From: an uncultured Collinsella sp.
GTDB lineage: Bacteria > Actinomycetota > Coriobacteriia > Coriobacteriales > Coriobacteriaceae
Reading direction: 5' to 3'
NCBI GenBank assembly: GCA_900542175.1
Contig: UQNC01000037.1
Coordinates: 1 to 18,604 of the forward strand
Length of the DNA stretch: 18,604 nt
The notes under the pieces were generated by a model, which worked only from the letters and a program-made list of their open reading frames with translations, was not told the origin of the DNA and made no database searches. This document shows, one piece after another, positions 12,762-18,604 of this stretch. How positions within the stretch are numbered: the stretch's first letter is position 1; the number at the start of each line of letters is the position of its first letter. The position numbers were made by a program, and so were the translations under genes.

Positions 12762-14161
12762 TTAACGGTCGTTTCGTTGCCGATATGAAGTCGCCCCGCA
12801 CCCCCGATAACGAGGAGCCTGCTGCCGAGCGCGCCTGCGACTTCCGCCCCGTCGACAAGGGCTTCACCGAAGAGATGGCGCTGGCCGAGGCCGAGCGCTG
12901 CCTCAACTGCAAGAAGCCGTTCTGTGTTGAGGGCTGCCCCGTCAACATCAACATTCCCCGCTTTATCGAGCAGATCCGCGCGAAGGACTTCGGCGGCGCT
13001 CTCGATACCATTCGCGAGGACTCCATGCTTCCCGCCATCTGCGGCCGCGTCTGCCCGCAGGAGAACCAGTGCGAGGGCAAGTGCATCCGTGGCAAGAAGT
13101 CCGAGCCCGTGGCCATCGGCCAGCTCGAGCGCTTCCTGGGTGACCGCCCCGAGCTCGCCTCCACGCCCAAGATGGCCCCCAAGAACGGCAAGAAGGTCGC
13201 TGTCGTCGGCTCCGGCCCGTCCGGCATCACCTGCGCCGGCGAGCTCGCCCGTAACGGCTTTGACGTCACCGTCTTCGAGGCCTTCTTCACCGGCGGCGGC
13301 GTGCTGGTCTACGGCATCCCCGAGTTCCGTCTGCCCAAGGCAGTCGTCAAGCGCGAGATTGACGGCCTGGAGGACATGGGCGTCAAGTTTGAGTACAACT
13401 CCGTCGTGGGCAACATGGCCACGGCCGAGGAGCTGTTCGAGCAGGGCTTCGACGCTATCTACGTGGCGACCGGCGCTGGCCTGCCCAAGTTCCTCAACGT
13501 CCCCGGCGAGAACCTGCCCAACGTCTTCTTCGCGAACGAGTACCTCACCCGCGTGAACCTGATGAAGGCCAACAAGTTCCCCGAGTACGACACCCCCACC
13601 AAGCACGGCAAGAACGTCGTTGTCTTTGGCGGCGGCAACGTGGCCATGGACGCCGTCCGTACCGCCAAGCGCCTGGGCGCCGAGCACGCCATCATCGCCT
13701 ACCGTCGTACCGAGGACGAGATGCCCTGCCGTCGCGCCGAGCTGCACCATGCTAAGGCCGAGGGCGTCGAGGTTCTGCCGCTCGTCTCCCCGCTCGAGTT
13801 TGTCGCTGGCGAGGACGGCTCCGTGTGCGCCGTCAAGGTCCAGAAGATGGAGCTCGGCGAGCCCGACGAGTCCGGCCGCCGTCGCCCGGTGCCCATCGAG
13901 GGCGCCATCGAGGAGATCCCCTGCGACGTCGCGATCTCGGCTATCGGCACCAACGCCAACCCCTTCGCTGCCAAGATCGGCGGCAAGATGGAGCTCAACA
14001 AGTGGGGCTACATCGTCGCCGACGAGGAGACCGGCCAGACCACCGATCCCCGCATCTGGGCCGGCGGCGACATCGTCACCGGTGCCGCTACGGTCATTCT
14101 GGCGATGGGCGCCGGCAAGAAGGCCGCCGCTTCGATCACCAAGAGCCTGCTGGGCGAGTAA
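12752..14161 (+). CDS. nfnB: NfnB/SudA-like NADPH-dependent iron-sulfur flavoprotein (often labelled GltA)
   Basis: This 469-residue protein is of the glutamate synthase small-subunit family. The N-terminal double [4Fe-4S] domain has Cys50, 53, 58, 62 and Cys97, 101, 107, 111 (ERCLNCKKPFCVEGCP; CGRVCPQENQCEGKC). The FAD site is VVGSGPSG (151-158), followed by GGVLVYGIPEFRLP; the NADPH site is VVVFGGGNVAMDAVRTAKRLG (about 288-308), and the C-terminal FAD contact is WAGGDIVTGAATVILAMGAGKKAA. No glutamate synthase large subunit is nearby. Its partner is the NfnA-like gene overlapping its start, so electron bifurcation or transhydrogenation between NADPH, NADH and ferredoxin is the likelier role than glutamate synthesis. 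Very strong codon bias suggests high expression. A terminator follows at 14190. Confidence 0.88.
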   Translation: MPLVNGRFVADMKSPRTPDNEEPAAERACDFRPVDKGFTEEMALAEAERCLNCKKPFCVEGCPVNINIPRFIEQIRAKDFGGALDTIREDSMLPAICGRVCPQENQCEGKCIRGKKSEPVAIGQLERFLGDRPELASTPKMAPKNGKKVAVVGSGPSGITCAGELARNGFDVTVFEAFFTGGGVLVYGIPEFRLPKAVVKREIDGLEDMGVKFEYNSVVGNMATAEELFEQGFDAIYVATGAGLPKFLNVPGENLPNVFFANEYLTRVNLMKANKFPEYDTPTKHGKNVVVFGGGNVAMDAVRTAKRLGAEHAIIAYRRTEDEMPCRRAELHHAKAEGVEVLPLVSPLEFVAGEDGSVCAVKVQKMELGEPDESGRRRPVPIEGAIEEIPCDVAISAIGTNANPFAAKIGGKMELNKWGYIVADEETGQTTDPRIWAGGDIVTGAATVILAMGAGKKAAASITKSLLGE

Positions 14162-14189
14162 TCACCTGCAGCACTAGCCATCAAACGGC

Positions 14190-14228
14190 AAAGTCCCCGT
14201 CGAGCACACGCCCGGCGGGGACTTTTTT
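14190..14228 (+). terminator. rho-independent terminator after nfnB
   Basis: AAAGTCCCCG and CGGGGACTTT form a perfect 10-bp stem around a 16-nt loop, followed by a T-run, 28 bp after the stop. Confidence 0.85.
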
Positions 14229-14240
14229 CTATGCCGGCCG

Positions 14241-14284
14241 CCCCAACCACCACGATGGGGCAGGCACCTTTGTGGTGGTTGGGG
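14241..14284. repeat. 13-bp-stem hairpin with CAGGCACCTTTGTGG core
   Basis: CCCCAACCACCAC (14241-14253) and its exact complement (14272-14284) enclose GATGGGGCAGGCACCTTT. The 15-mer CAGGCACCTTTGTGG recurs in reverse orientation in the hairpin at 14576-14614, so the two hairpins bracket the array between them. Confidence 0.65.
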
Positions 14285-14302
14285 ACTTGCCCGGTCGTTT
14301 TG

Positions 14303-14518
14303 TCTCAATCTGTAACAGCTGGAGTCCGTTGAGCCCTGCAGTTGTTACAGATCGAGATATTGTGCCGGCCGCCCACGCCGCATCTCAATCTGTAACAGTT
14401 AGAGACCAAATATGCCGCCTGGTGTTACAGATCAAGACGTTGGGCTGACGGCCGAACGGTTCATCTAAATCTGTAACAGTTAGAGCCATTTTCGCTGGCT
14501 TGGTGTTACAGATCGAGA
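14303..14518. repeat. array of three 55-bp inverted repeats (six half-sites every 40 bp)
   Basis: Each unit has a 15-bp arm (TCTCAATCTGTAACA or one variant), a 25-bp centre and the reverse arm (TGTTACAGATCGAGA). Units lie at 14303-14357, 14383-14437 and 14464-14518, separated by 25 and 26 bp. Half-sites therefore start at 14303, 14343, 14383, 14423, 14464 and 14504, alternating in orientation. The centres of units 2 and 3 share GTTAGAG at the left and CTGG or TTGG at the right; other spacer sequence varies. No coding sense. On the minus strand the variable arm positions form G-U pairs; on the plus strand they would be A-C mismatches. Confidence 0.8.
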
Positions 14519-14575
14519 TTTTGCAAAAGCCGAGGATAGGCACTGCCGCCAAGGCCTTTCCCTCGGCCTAAAACA

Positions 14576-14614
14576 AAACCCCCACAAAGGTGCCTGTCCC
14601 CTTTGTGGGGGTTT
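14576..14614 (-). terminator. terminator of the cytidylate-kinase-like gene
   Basis: A perfect 15-bp stem (AAACCCCCACAAAGG at 14576-14590 and its complement at 14600-14614) with a 9-nt loop is followed on the minus strand by TTGTTTT. It begins seven bases after the stop of the minus-strand gene. The stem and loop contain the CAGGCACCTTTGTGG repeat. Confidence 0.75.
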
Positions 14615-14620
14615 GGTCGG

Positions 14621-15244
14621 CTAGCCTTCGAGCTGGGCGACTTTGTAGCGGTAGGCAGCGGCGATAACGTCTTTGCAGCCTTCGCGGCCCAGCTTGGCGC
14701 GGTTGACGACGATGTCTTTACCGCTCGTCATCTTCCACTTGCCGGCGCTGTAGCGCTTGTAAAATGCCTCGCGTGCCTTCTGCTGCTGCTTGACCAGCTT
14801 GGCGCCCTTCTTTTTGTTGAGGCCACGCTTCTTGCGCACGATCTCGACGCGGTCCTCAAAAGGAGCGGTCACCAGCACGGCGATGTGGTTGGGATTGTTG
14901 CGCAGCAGATAATCGGACAGACGACCCTCGATAATGCAGCTCTCGGTCTCGCCCAGGTCCAAGATCACCTGGCTCATCTTTTGGAACAACTTGTCCGAGT
15001 ACGAACGCGCATCGTAGCGGTCGGGCAGAAACGCCATGTTCTCCACGGCCAGGCGTTCGTCGTAAGCGGCCATCTTGTCGAGTGACTCGCCCGCGCGCAG
15101 CGACGCACGTACCAGCAGCTCGTTATCGTACAGCGGAATCCCCAACTCGTCGGCAAGCATGCGACCAATCTCGTGGCCCTCGGCGCCAAAGTCGCGCGCG
15201 ATGGTAATGACCACAGGATTCTTCTTATTCTCCAGATCGCTCAT
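14621..15244 (-). CDS. cytidylate kinase-like family protein
   Basis: This 207-residue P-loop protein resembles the second cytidylate kinase family (Cytidylate_kin2) rather than canonical Cmk. It begins VVITIARDFGAEGHEIGRML (about 11-30), the modified P-loop region in which ARDFGAEG replaces the usual SRQYGSGG. It continues with a IPLYDNELLVRAS segment, CIIEGRLSDYLL and ITVLVTAP-like sequence (IAVLVTAPFEDRVE), then a lid rich in Lys and Arg (RKKRGLNKKKGAK). A nucleotide or small-molecule kinase role is inferred; the substrate is unknown. The ATG at 15244 follows AAAGGAATCGCG. It is monocistronic, with its own terminator, and converges with the nfnAB operon. Confidence 0.82.
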   Translation of the reverse strand: MSDLENKKNPVVITIARDFGAEGHEIGRMLADELGIPLYDNELLVRASLRAGESLDKMAAYDERLAVENMAFLPDRYDARSYSDKLFQKMSQVILDLGETESCIIEGRLSDYLLRNNPNHIAVLVTAPFEDRVEIVRKKRGLNKKKGAKLVKQQQKAREAFYKRYSAGKWKMTSGKDIVVNRAKLGREGCKDVIAAAYRYKVAQLEG

Positions 15245-15318
15245 CGCGATTCCTTTCTAACAAATGAGAAATAGGCGATTCCTGATTCCCATTTTGTCAC
15301 TTACGACCGTCCCGGTTT

Positions 15319-15406
15319 CCCAAGTGCGGCAGATTGCCCCGAAAGAGGAGCGCCGCGTACTAAATGTACGCAAGCGACGATTGAGGGGCAAGGTGCCGTG
15401 CTTGGG
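15319..15406. repeat. 88-bp branched or interrupted hairpin element H
   Basis: Outer arms CCCAAGTGCGGCA (15319-15331) and TGCCGTGCTTGGG (15394-15406) and middle arms TTGCCCC/GGGGCAA enclose a separate inner stem GCGTAC TAAAT GTACGC (15355-15371). The two outer irregular pairs are G-U and U-G if read as plus-strand RNA, and C-A and A-C mismatches if read on the minus strand. It lies 9 bp after the stop of the amino acid permease gene (minus strand), without a T-run. It could be a 3' UTR structure, a small RNA or a dispersed repeat. Confidence 0.55.
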
Positions 15407-15415
15407 GAAGCAGGA

Positions 15416-16054
15416 CTATGCGGCCACAATACGGCGTTGATACGCCCTCACCAGCAGCGAGATACCAAAGTTGAGCACAAAGTACATCGCAAACACCAGG
15501 CCGTAGAGCATAAGCACCTGCGACAGGTCGATCGCATGGGCCATCACGACGTTTGCCGTGTACATGAGCTCGGCCACGTTAATACCCGAAAGATACGAGC
15601 TGTCCTTGATGACGGTCGTGCACTGGCTAAACAGCGCCGGAATGATCGTCTTAAACGTCTGCGGCAGAATGATGTAGCGCATGGTGGCAAAGAAGCCAAA
15701 ACCCTGGCTCTGCGCTGCCTCAAACTGGCCGCGCGGAATCGAGTTGAGACCGCCGCGCACAATCTCGGCCATAACGGCGCTGGTAAACAGCGTAAAGGCG
15801 ATGGTCGAAATCACAATGTCCAAACCCTGCACCGTAAAGTAGATAAACAGAATCCACAGCAGGTTCGGCGTGCAACGGAACAGCTCGATATAGGCGCTCA
15901 CCAAAATACGGAACGGGCGGGGCGCATAGCTTTTAACAAGCGCCAGCACCGTGCCAAAGATGAGCGAGAAAAAGATTGACAGCGCCGAGATCTCGATTGT
16001 CTTAACAAAGCCGCCCCAAATGTAGAGCAGGTTGGTCGCGTTGAAGATTTCCAT
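15416..16054 (-). CDS. polar amino acid ABC transporter permease (second)
   Basis: A 212-residue inner-membrane permease of the HisM/GlnP family, typically with about five membrane segments. It carries the EAA loop that docks the ATPase: GQFEAAQSQGFGFFATMRYI followed by ILPQTFKTIIPAL (about residues 98-130). The ATG at 16054 follows GAGGAGGCCTAGCGC and lies three bases after the stop of the upstream permease. It is the last gene of the four-gene operon; the two permeases likely form a heterodimer. The C-terminus is short and basic (RAYQRRIVAA). Confidence 0.92.
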   Translation of the reverse strand: MEIFNATNLLYIWGGFVKTIEISALSIFFSLIFGTVLALVKSYAPRPFRILVSAYIELFRCTPNLLWILFIYFTVQGLDIVISTIAFTLFTSAVMAEIVRGGLNSIPRGQFEAAQSQGFGFFATMRYIILPQTFKTIIPALFSQCTTVIKDSSYLSGINVAELMYTANVVMAHAIDLSQVLMLYGLVFAMYFVLNFGISLLVRAYQRRIVAA

Positions 16055-16057
16055 GCG

Positions 16058-16804
16058 CTAGGCCTCCTCTACGTTGTCGAGCCCCAGCTCGGCCAGGCTC
16101 ACGCCACGCGGACGCTCCTTGGAGCGGCGCTCGAGCCACTGCACCAGCATGGCGAGCGGAAAGCAGATGATGAAGTACATAAGGCAGCAGACGATGTATC
16201 CCTGCAGGTAACCGTACAGACTCACAAAGTTGTCGGAACGGTACATAAGGTCGCCGCCGGCCACAAGCGCCAGCACCGACGTGTTCTTGACCAAGTTGAG
16301 CGCCTGGTTACACAGCGGCGGCAGAATGATCTTGAATGTCTGGGGCAGCACGATGTACCAGTACGCCTGCGCCCGGGTGAAGCCCTGGCTCTGGGCCGCC
16401 TCCATCTGACCGCGCGGAACCGCCTCGATACCGGTGCGGATGACCTCCGAAATGTAGGCCGCGTGATACAGGCCCACGCCCAAGAAGCCCAACACGAACG
16501 GCGCGATACGCACCGGCTGGTCGGCACCGGTTATGGCCTGCAAAAACTGCGGACCGGCCATGTACATAAAGAGCACCTGCACGGGCAACGGGGTGTTCTG
16601 GTAAAACTCCACGTACACGCGGCTTATGGCGCGCAGCACGCGCGAACGAGTGGTAGAGAACACACCCAGCAGCGTGCCCAGCACCAGCGACAACAGCAGA
16701 CCGGCAACGACCACCTGCAGCGTCACGCCAAAGCCCTCCCAGAAGGGCCCCATGTTTTGAAATGTCGTCGACCAACGGTCGGCGTCAAATAATCCTTCGA
16801 GCAT
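16058..16804 (-). CDS. polar amino acid ABC transporter permease (first)
   Basis: A 248-residue HisM/GlnP-type permease. It has hydrophobic segments starting at GFGVTLQVVVAGLLLSLVLG, the EAA loop GQMEAAQSQGFTRAQAYWYI plus VLPQTFKIILPPL, and the conserved NTPLPVQVLF motif. The ATG at 16804 was chosen because GGAAGGAATCAA precedes it; longer readings start without such a site and run into the lipoprotein gene's end. It lies 25 bp after the lipoprotein gene and three bases before the second permease. It likely pairs with the second permease in the membrane. Confidence 0.92.
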   Translation of the reverse strand: MLEGLFDADRWSTTFQNMGPFWEGFGVTLQVVVAGLLLSLVLGTLLGVFSTTRSRVLRAISRVYVEFYQNTPLPVQVLFMYMAGPQFLQAITGADQPVRIAPFVLGFLGVGLYHAAYISEVIRTGIEAVPRGQMEAAQSQGFTRAQAYWYIVLPQTFKIILPPLCNQALNLVKNTSVLALVAGGDLMYRSDNFVSLYGYLQGYIVCCLMYFIICFPLAMLVQWLERRSKERPRGVSLAELGLDNVEEA

Positions 16805-16829
16805 TTGATTCCTTCCTTGGACGATGCGC

Positions 16830-17705
16830 CTATACAAGACCCCAGGTCTTGACCTCTCGGTCGAGCCAGCCGTCGGCCAGGCGATCGCAAATCACCTGAT
16901 CGACCACGGCCGAAAGGTCGCAGCCCTTCTTGGTCGCCACGCCGTAGCCCTGCTCGCCAAACTTGACCTCGGGCTGCAGCAGCTCAACGGTCTCGTTCAT
17001 GTAACCGGCCAGCGTGGAGCGGTCCATGGCAAAGACGTCGATATTGCCGGCGTCGAGCGAACTCTTGATGATGGGGTAGCCGCTAAAGGCCCTAAACTCG
17101 GGCTTGCAGCTAAAGCCGTTGTCCTTGATCATCTGCTCGATCAGACCCTGCGTGGTGGCACCCTGGCTCACGCCGATGACCTTGCCGTCCAGGTCCTCAA
17201 TCGAGGTAAAGCCCGAACGCTTCTTGACCATGAGTCCCACGTAGTCGGTGCGATACGGCGTCGAGAAATCCCAGCTCTTTTTGCGCTCGTCGGTGATGGT
17301 GTAGGTCGCCGCGACCACATCGAGCTGGCCGTTATCGATCAGCGGGCCGCGCGTCTTGGGCGTTACATCGGTAAACTCGACAAGCTCCTGGGCGCGGGCC
17401 TCCTTGTAGCTCACGCCAAAGACGGCCGCGGCGATCTGGTAGCACAAATCGACTTCCATGCCCTCAAAGCGACCCTTAGCGGTGTCGTAATAGCCATAGC
17501 CGGGAACGTCCTTCTTAACGCCGGCATTCAGATGGCCACGCGACTTGATGGCCGCAAGCTTGGACCCCTTGTCGGAACCCTCGCCGCTGGTGGAGTTGCC
17601 GCAACCGGTAAGCGCAGTCCCCGTCAGCGCAAGCATGCCGGCGCCAGCCAGCTGCAAAAAGCGACGGCGCGACACGGCCGCCCTCGTCATATCCGTCATG
17701 TCCAT
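16830..17705 (-). CDS. amino acid ABC transporter substrate-binding lipoprotein
   Basis: A 291-residue extracellular solute-binding protein of family 3, which captures a polar amino acid and delivers it to the permeases. The N-terminus has a Tat-like SRRRFLQ motif (12-18), a hydrophobic stretch and the lipobox LTGC with lipid-attachment Cys35, so it is probably exported and anchored to the outer face of the membrane. Downstream: LNAGVKKDVPGYGYYD, FEGMEVDLCYQIAAAVFG, YTITDERKKSWDFSTPYRTD, IGVSQGATTQGLIEQM. The YTIT..R....FS.PY pattern is typical of Glu/Asp/Gln-binding members, but the ligand is not certain. The start is ATG 17705, 8 bp after the ATPase stop; another ATG at 17699 is possible. 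Confidence 0.9.
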   Translation of the reverse strand: MDMTDMTRAAVSRRRFLQLAGAGMLALTGTALTGCGNSTSGEGSDKGSKLAAIKSRGHLNAGVKKDVPGYGYYDTAKGRFEGMEVDLCYQIAAAVFGVSYKEARAQELVEFTDVTPKTRGPLIDNGQLDVVAATYTITDERKKSWDFSTPYRTDYVGLMVKKRSGFTSIEDLDGKVIGVSQGATTQGLIEQMIKDNGFSCKPEFRAFSGYPIIKSSLDAGNIDVFAMDRSTLAGYMNETVELLQPEVKFGEQGYGVATKKGCDLSAVVDQVICDRLADGWLDREVKTWGLV

Positions 17706-17713
17706 CACCGCGC

Positions 17714-18445
17714 CTAGTGCAGAATCTTGGACAGGAACTCGCGGCAGCGCGGGTTCTCGGGGTTATCGAAGAAGTGCTCGGGCGTGCCCTCCTCCAGAAT
17801 GCGGCCGTCCTCCATAAAGATGACGCGGTCGGCCACCTGGCGCGCAAAGCCCATCTCGTGCGTCACGCAGATCATGGTGATGTCCTCCTGCGCGAGCTCA
17901 ATCATAACGTCCAGAACCTCCTGGACCATCTCGGGGTCGAGCGCCGAGGTCGGTTCGTCAAACAGGATGATGGGTTGCTTGGTGCACAGGGCACGGGCGA
18001 TGGCGATGCGCTGCTGCTGACCGCCCGAGAGATTCTGCGGATACTCGCCGGCCTTATGCGCCATGCCGACGCGCTTGAGCGCGGCGATGGCGATCTCGGT
18101 CGCCTCCTCCTTGCTCTTCTTTTGCAGCTTGATGGGCGCGAGCGTCAGGTTGCCGAGCACCGTCATGTTGGGATACAGGTTGAACTGCTGAAACACCATG
18201 GAACTATACTTGCGAGCCATCTCCAGGTGGTTCTTTTTGGTGAGCGGCGTACCGTCGATGACGACCTCGCCCGACGTGGGCTCCTCCAGATAATCGACGC
18301 AACGGATGAGCGTCGACTTACCCGAGCCGGAAGGCCCGATCATTACGAGTTTCTCGCCGCGCTTGACGGTGAGATTGATATCTTTGAGCACATGCAGGTC
18401 GCCAAAGTACTTGTTGAGATGCTTGATCTCGATCATGTCTGCCAT
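17714..18445 (-). CDS. polar amino acid ABC transporter ATPase (GlnQ-like)
   Basis: This 243-residue ATPase drives the transporter encoded by the following three genes. It shows Walker A GPSGSGKST (about 38-46), Q-loop FQQFNLYPNMTVLGN, signature LSGGQQQRIAIARAL, Walker B IILFDEPTSALDPEMV and switch TVHEMGFA-type sequence (CVTHEMGFARQVADRVIFM). Length and motifs are standard for the GlnQ/HisP group. The ATG at 18445 follows GAAGGGACATTC. It is the first gene of the operon, with a possible -10 upstream at 18481. Confidence 0.95.
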   Translation of the reverse strand: MADMIEIKHLNKYFGDLHVLKDINLTVKRGEKLVMIGPSGSGKSTLIRCVDYLEEPTSGEVVIDGTPLTKKNHLEMARKYSSMVFQQFNLYPNMTVLGNLTLAPIKLQKKSKEEATEIAIAALKRVGMAHKAGEYPQNLSGGQQQRIAIARALCTKQPIILFDEPTSALDPEMVQEVLDVMIELAQEDITMICVTHEMGFARQVADRVIFMEDGRILEEGTPEHFFDNPENPRCREFLSKILH

Positions 18446-18480
18446 GAATGTCCCTTCCCTGCGTTTACACGAGTTGAACT

Positions 18481-18486
18481 ATTGTA
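18481..18486 (-). promoter_or_regulatory. possible -10 element of the amino acid transporter operon
   Basis: TACAAT on the minus strand lies about 35 bp before the ATPase start codon; the -35 region (near 18504-18509) is not close to consensus. Confidence 0.4.
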
Positions 18487-18557
18487 CGGAAAGAACCGCG
18501 TTTCCGCAGCCCGCACTACATTCCCGTAAAGAACCCGCAATCTTCCACCCACTCATT

Positions 18558-18586
18558 GGGGACAGACTTAAATTGAACTGCGTCCC
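18558..18586. repeat. short GGGGACAGACTTAA / GTCCC element at the window edge
   Basis: GGGGAC (18558-18563) and GTCCC (18582-18586) flank CAGACTTAAATTGAACTGC and can form a short stem. Similar GGGGACAG phrases occur in the other intergenic repeats of this window. The window ends shortly after it, so its extent is unknown. Confidence 0.35.
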
Positions 18587-18604
18587 GAATCTTGGCCTTC
18601 TTTA

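Noticed and set aside
12752..14161. Glutamate synthase small subunit as the true function
   Set aside because: No large subunit is present and the overlapping partner is an NfnA/SudB-type protein, so the GltA label is likely only a family name.
14303..14518. CRISPR array
   Set aside because: Spacing is regular, but the repeats alternate in orientation, are only 15 bp, the centres share sequence, and no cas gene is near.

Overview
The window looks like a chromosomal segment of a high-GC Gram-positive bacterium. I infer the Coriobacteriia (Actinomycetota), most likely Collinsella or a close relative. The inference rests on strong GCC/CGC/CTG codon preference with normal Shine-Dalgarno sites, an ECF transporter with two fused ATPase domains, a Tat-like lipoprotein signal, an NfnAB/SudAB-type pair typical of anaerobes, and many short palindromic elements between genes. 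Most of the coding content is housekeeping.

Left part (1-2418): a minus-strand pair, a Sir2 deacylase followed by folP (dihydropteroate synthase, cut by the window edge), diverges from a plus-strand exonuclease III gene. A gene-free stretch (2419-2953) holds a terminator, two inverted-repeat elements and a direct repeat. Next comes a minus-strand ECF vitamin-type transporter operon (6193 down to 2954) in the order EcfT, fused EcfA-EcfA, S component. The linker between the two ATPase domains coincides with a 189-bp in-frame element bounded by inverted repeats.

Middle (6397-11549): glmU, prs and pth lie on the plus strand. This is a common housekeeping trio, but here prs and pth are separated by about 1.9 kb. 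That insert carries an uncharacterised protein with an AbiEi/DUF559-like C-terminal motif, bracketed by two elements of about 205 bp that share 25-bp terminal inverted repeats. It is the best candidate for an acquired module in the window.

Right part: after another 198-bp inverted-repeat element, a two-gene operon encodes NfnA/NfnB-like flavoprotein and iron-sulfur subunits (11922-14161). It probably links NAD(H), NADP(H) and ferredoxin pools. The convergent intergenic region after it contains six 15-bp half-sites in alternating orientation at an almost exact 40-bp period, flanked by further hairpins. Then, all on the minus strand, come a cytidylate-kinase-like protein, an 88-bp complex hairpin, and a polar amino acid ABC transporter operon (ATPase, lipoprotein, two permeases; 18445 down to 15416).

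No rRNA, tRNA, CRISPR, transposase or phage gene was recognised. The least ordinary content is the set of sequence-distinct inverted-repeat elements, especially the 40-bp alternating array, the in-frame element in the ATPase, and the paired elements around the unknown gene.
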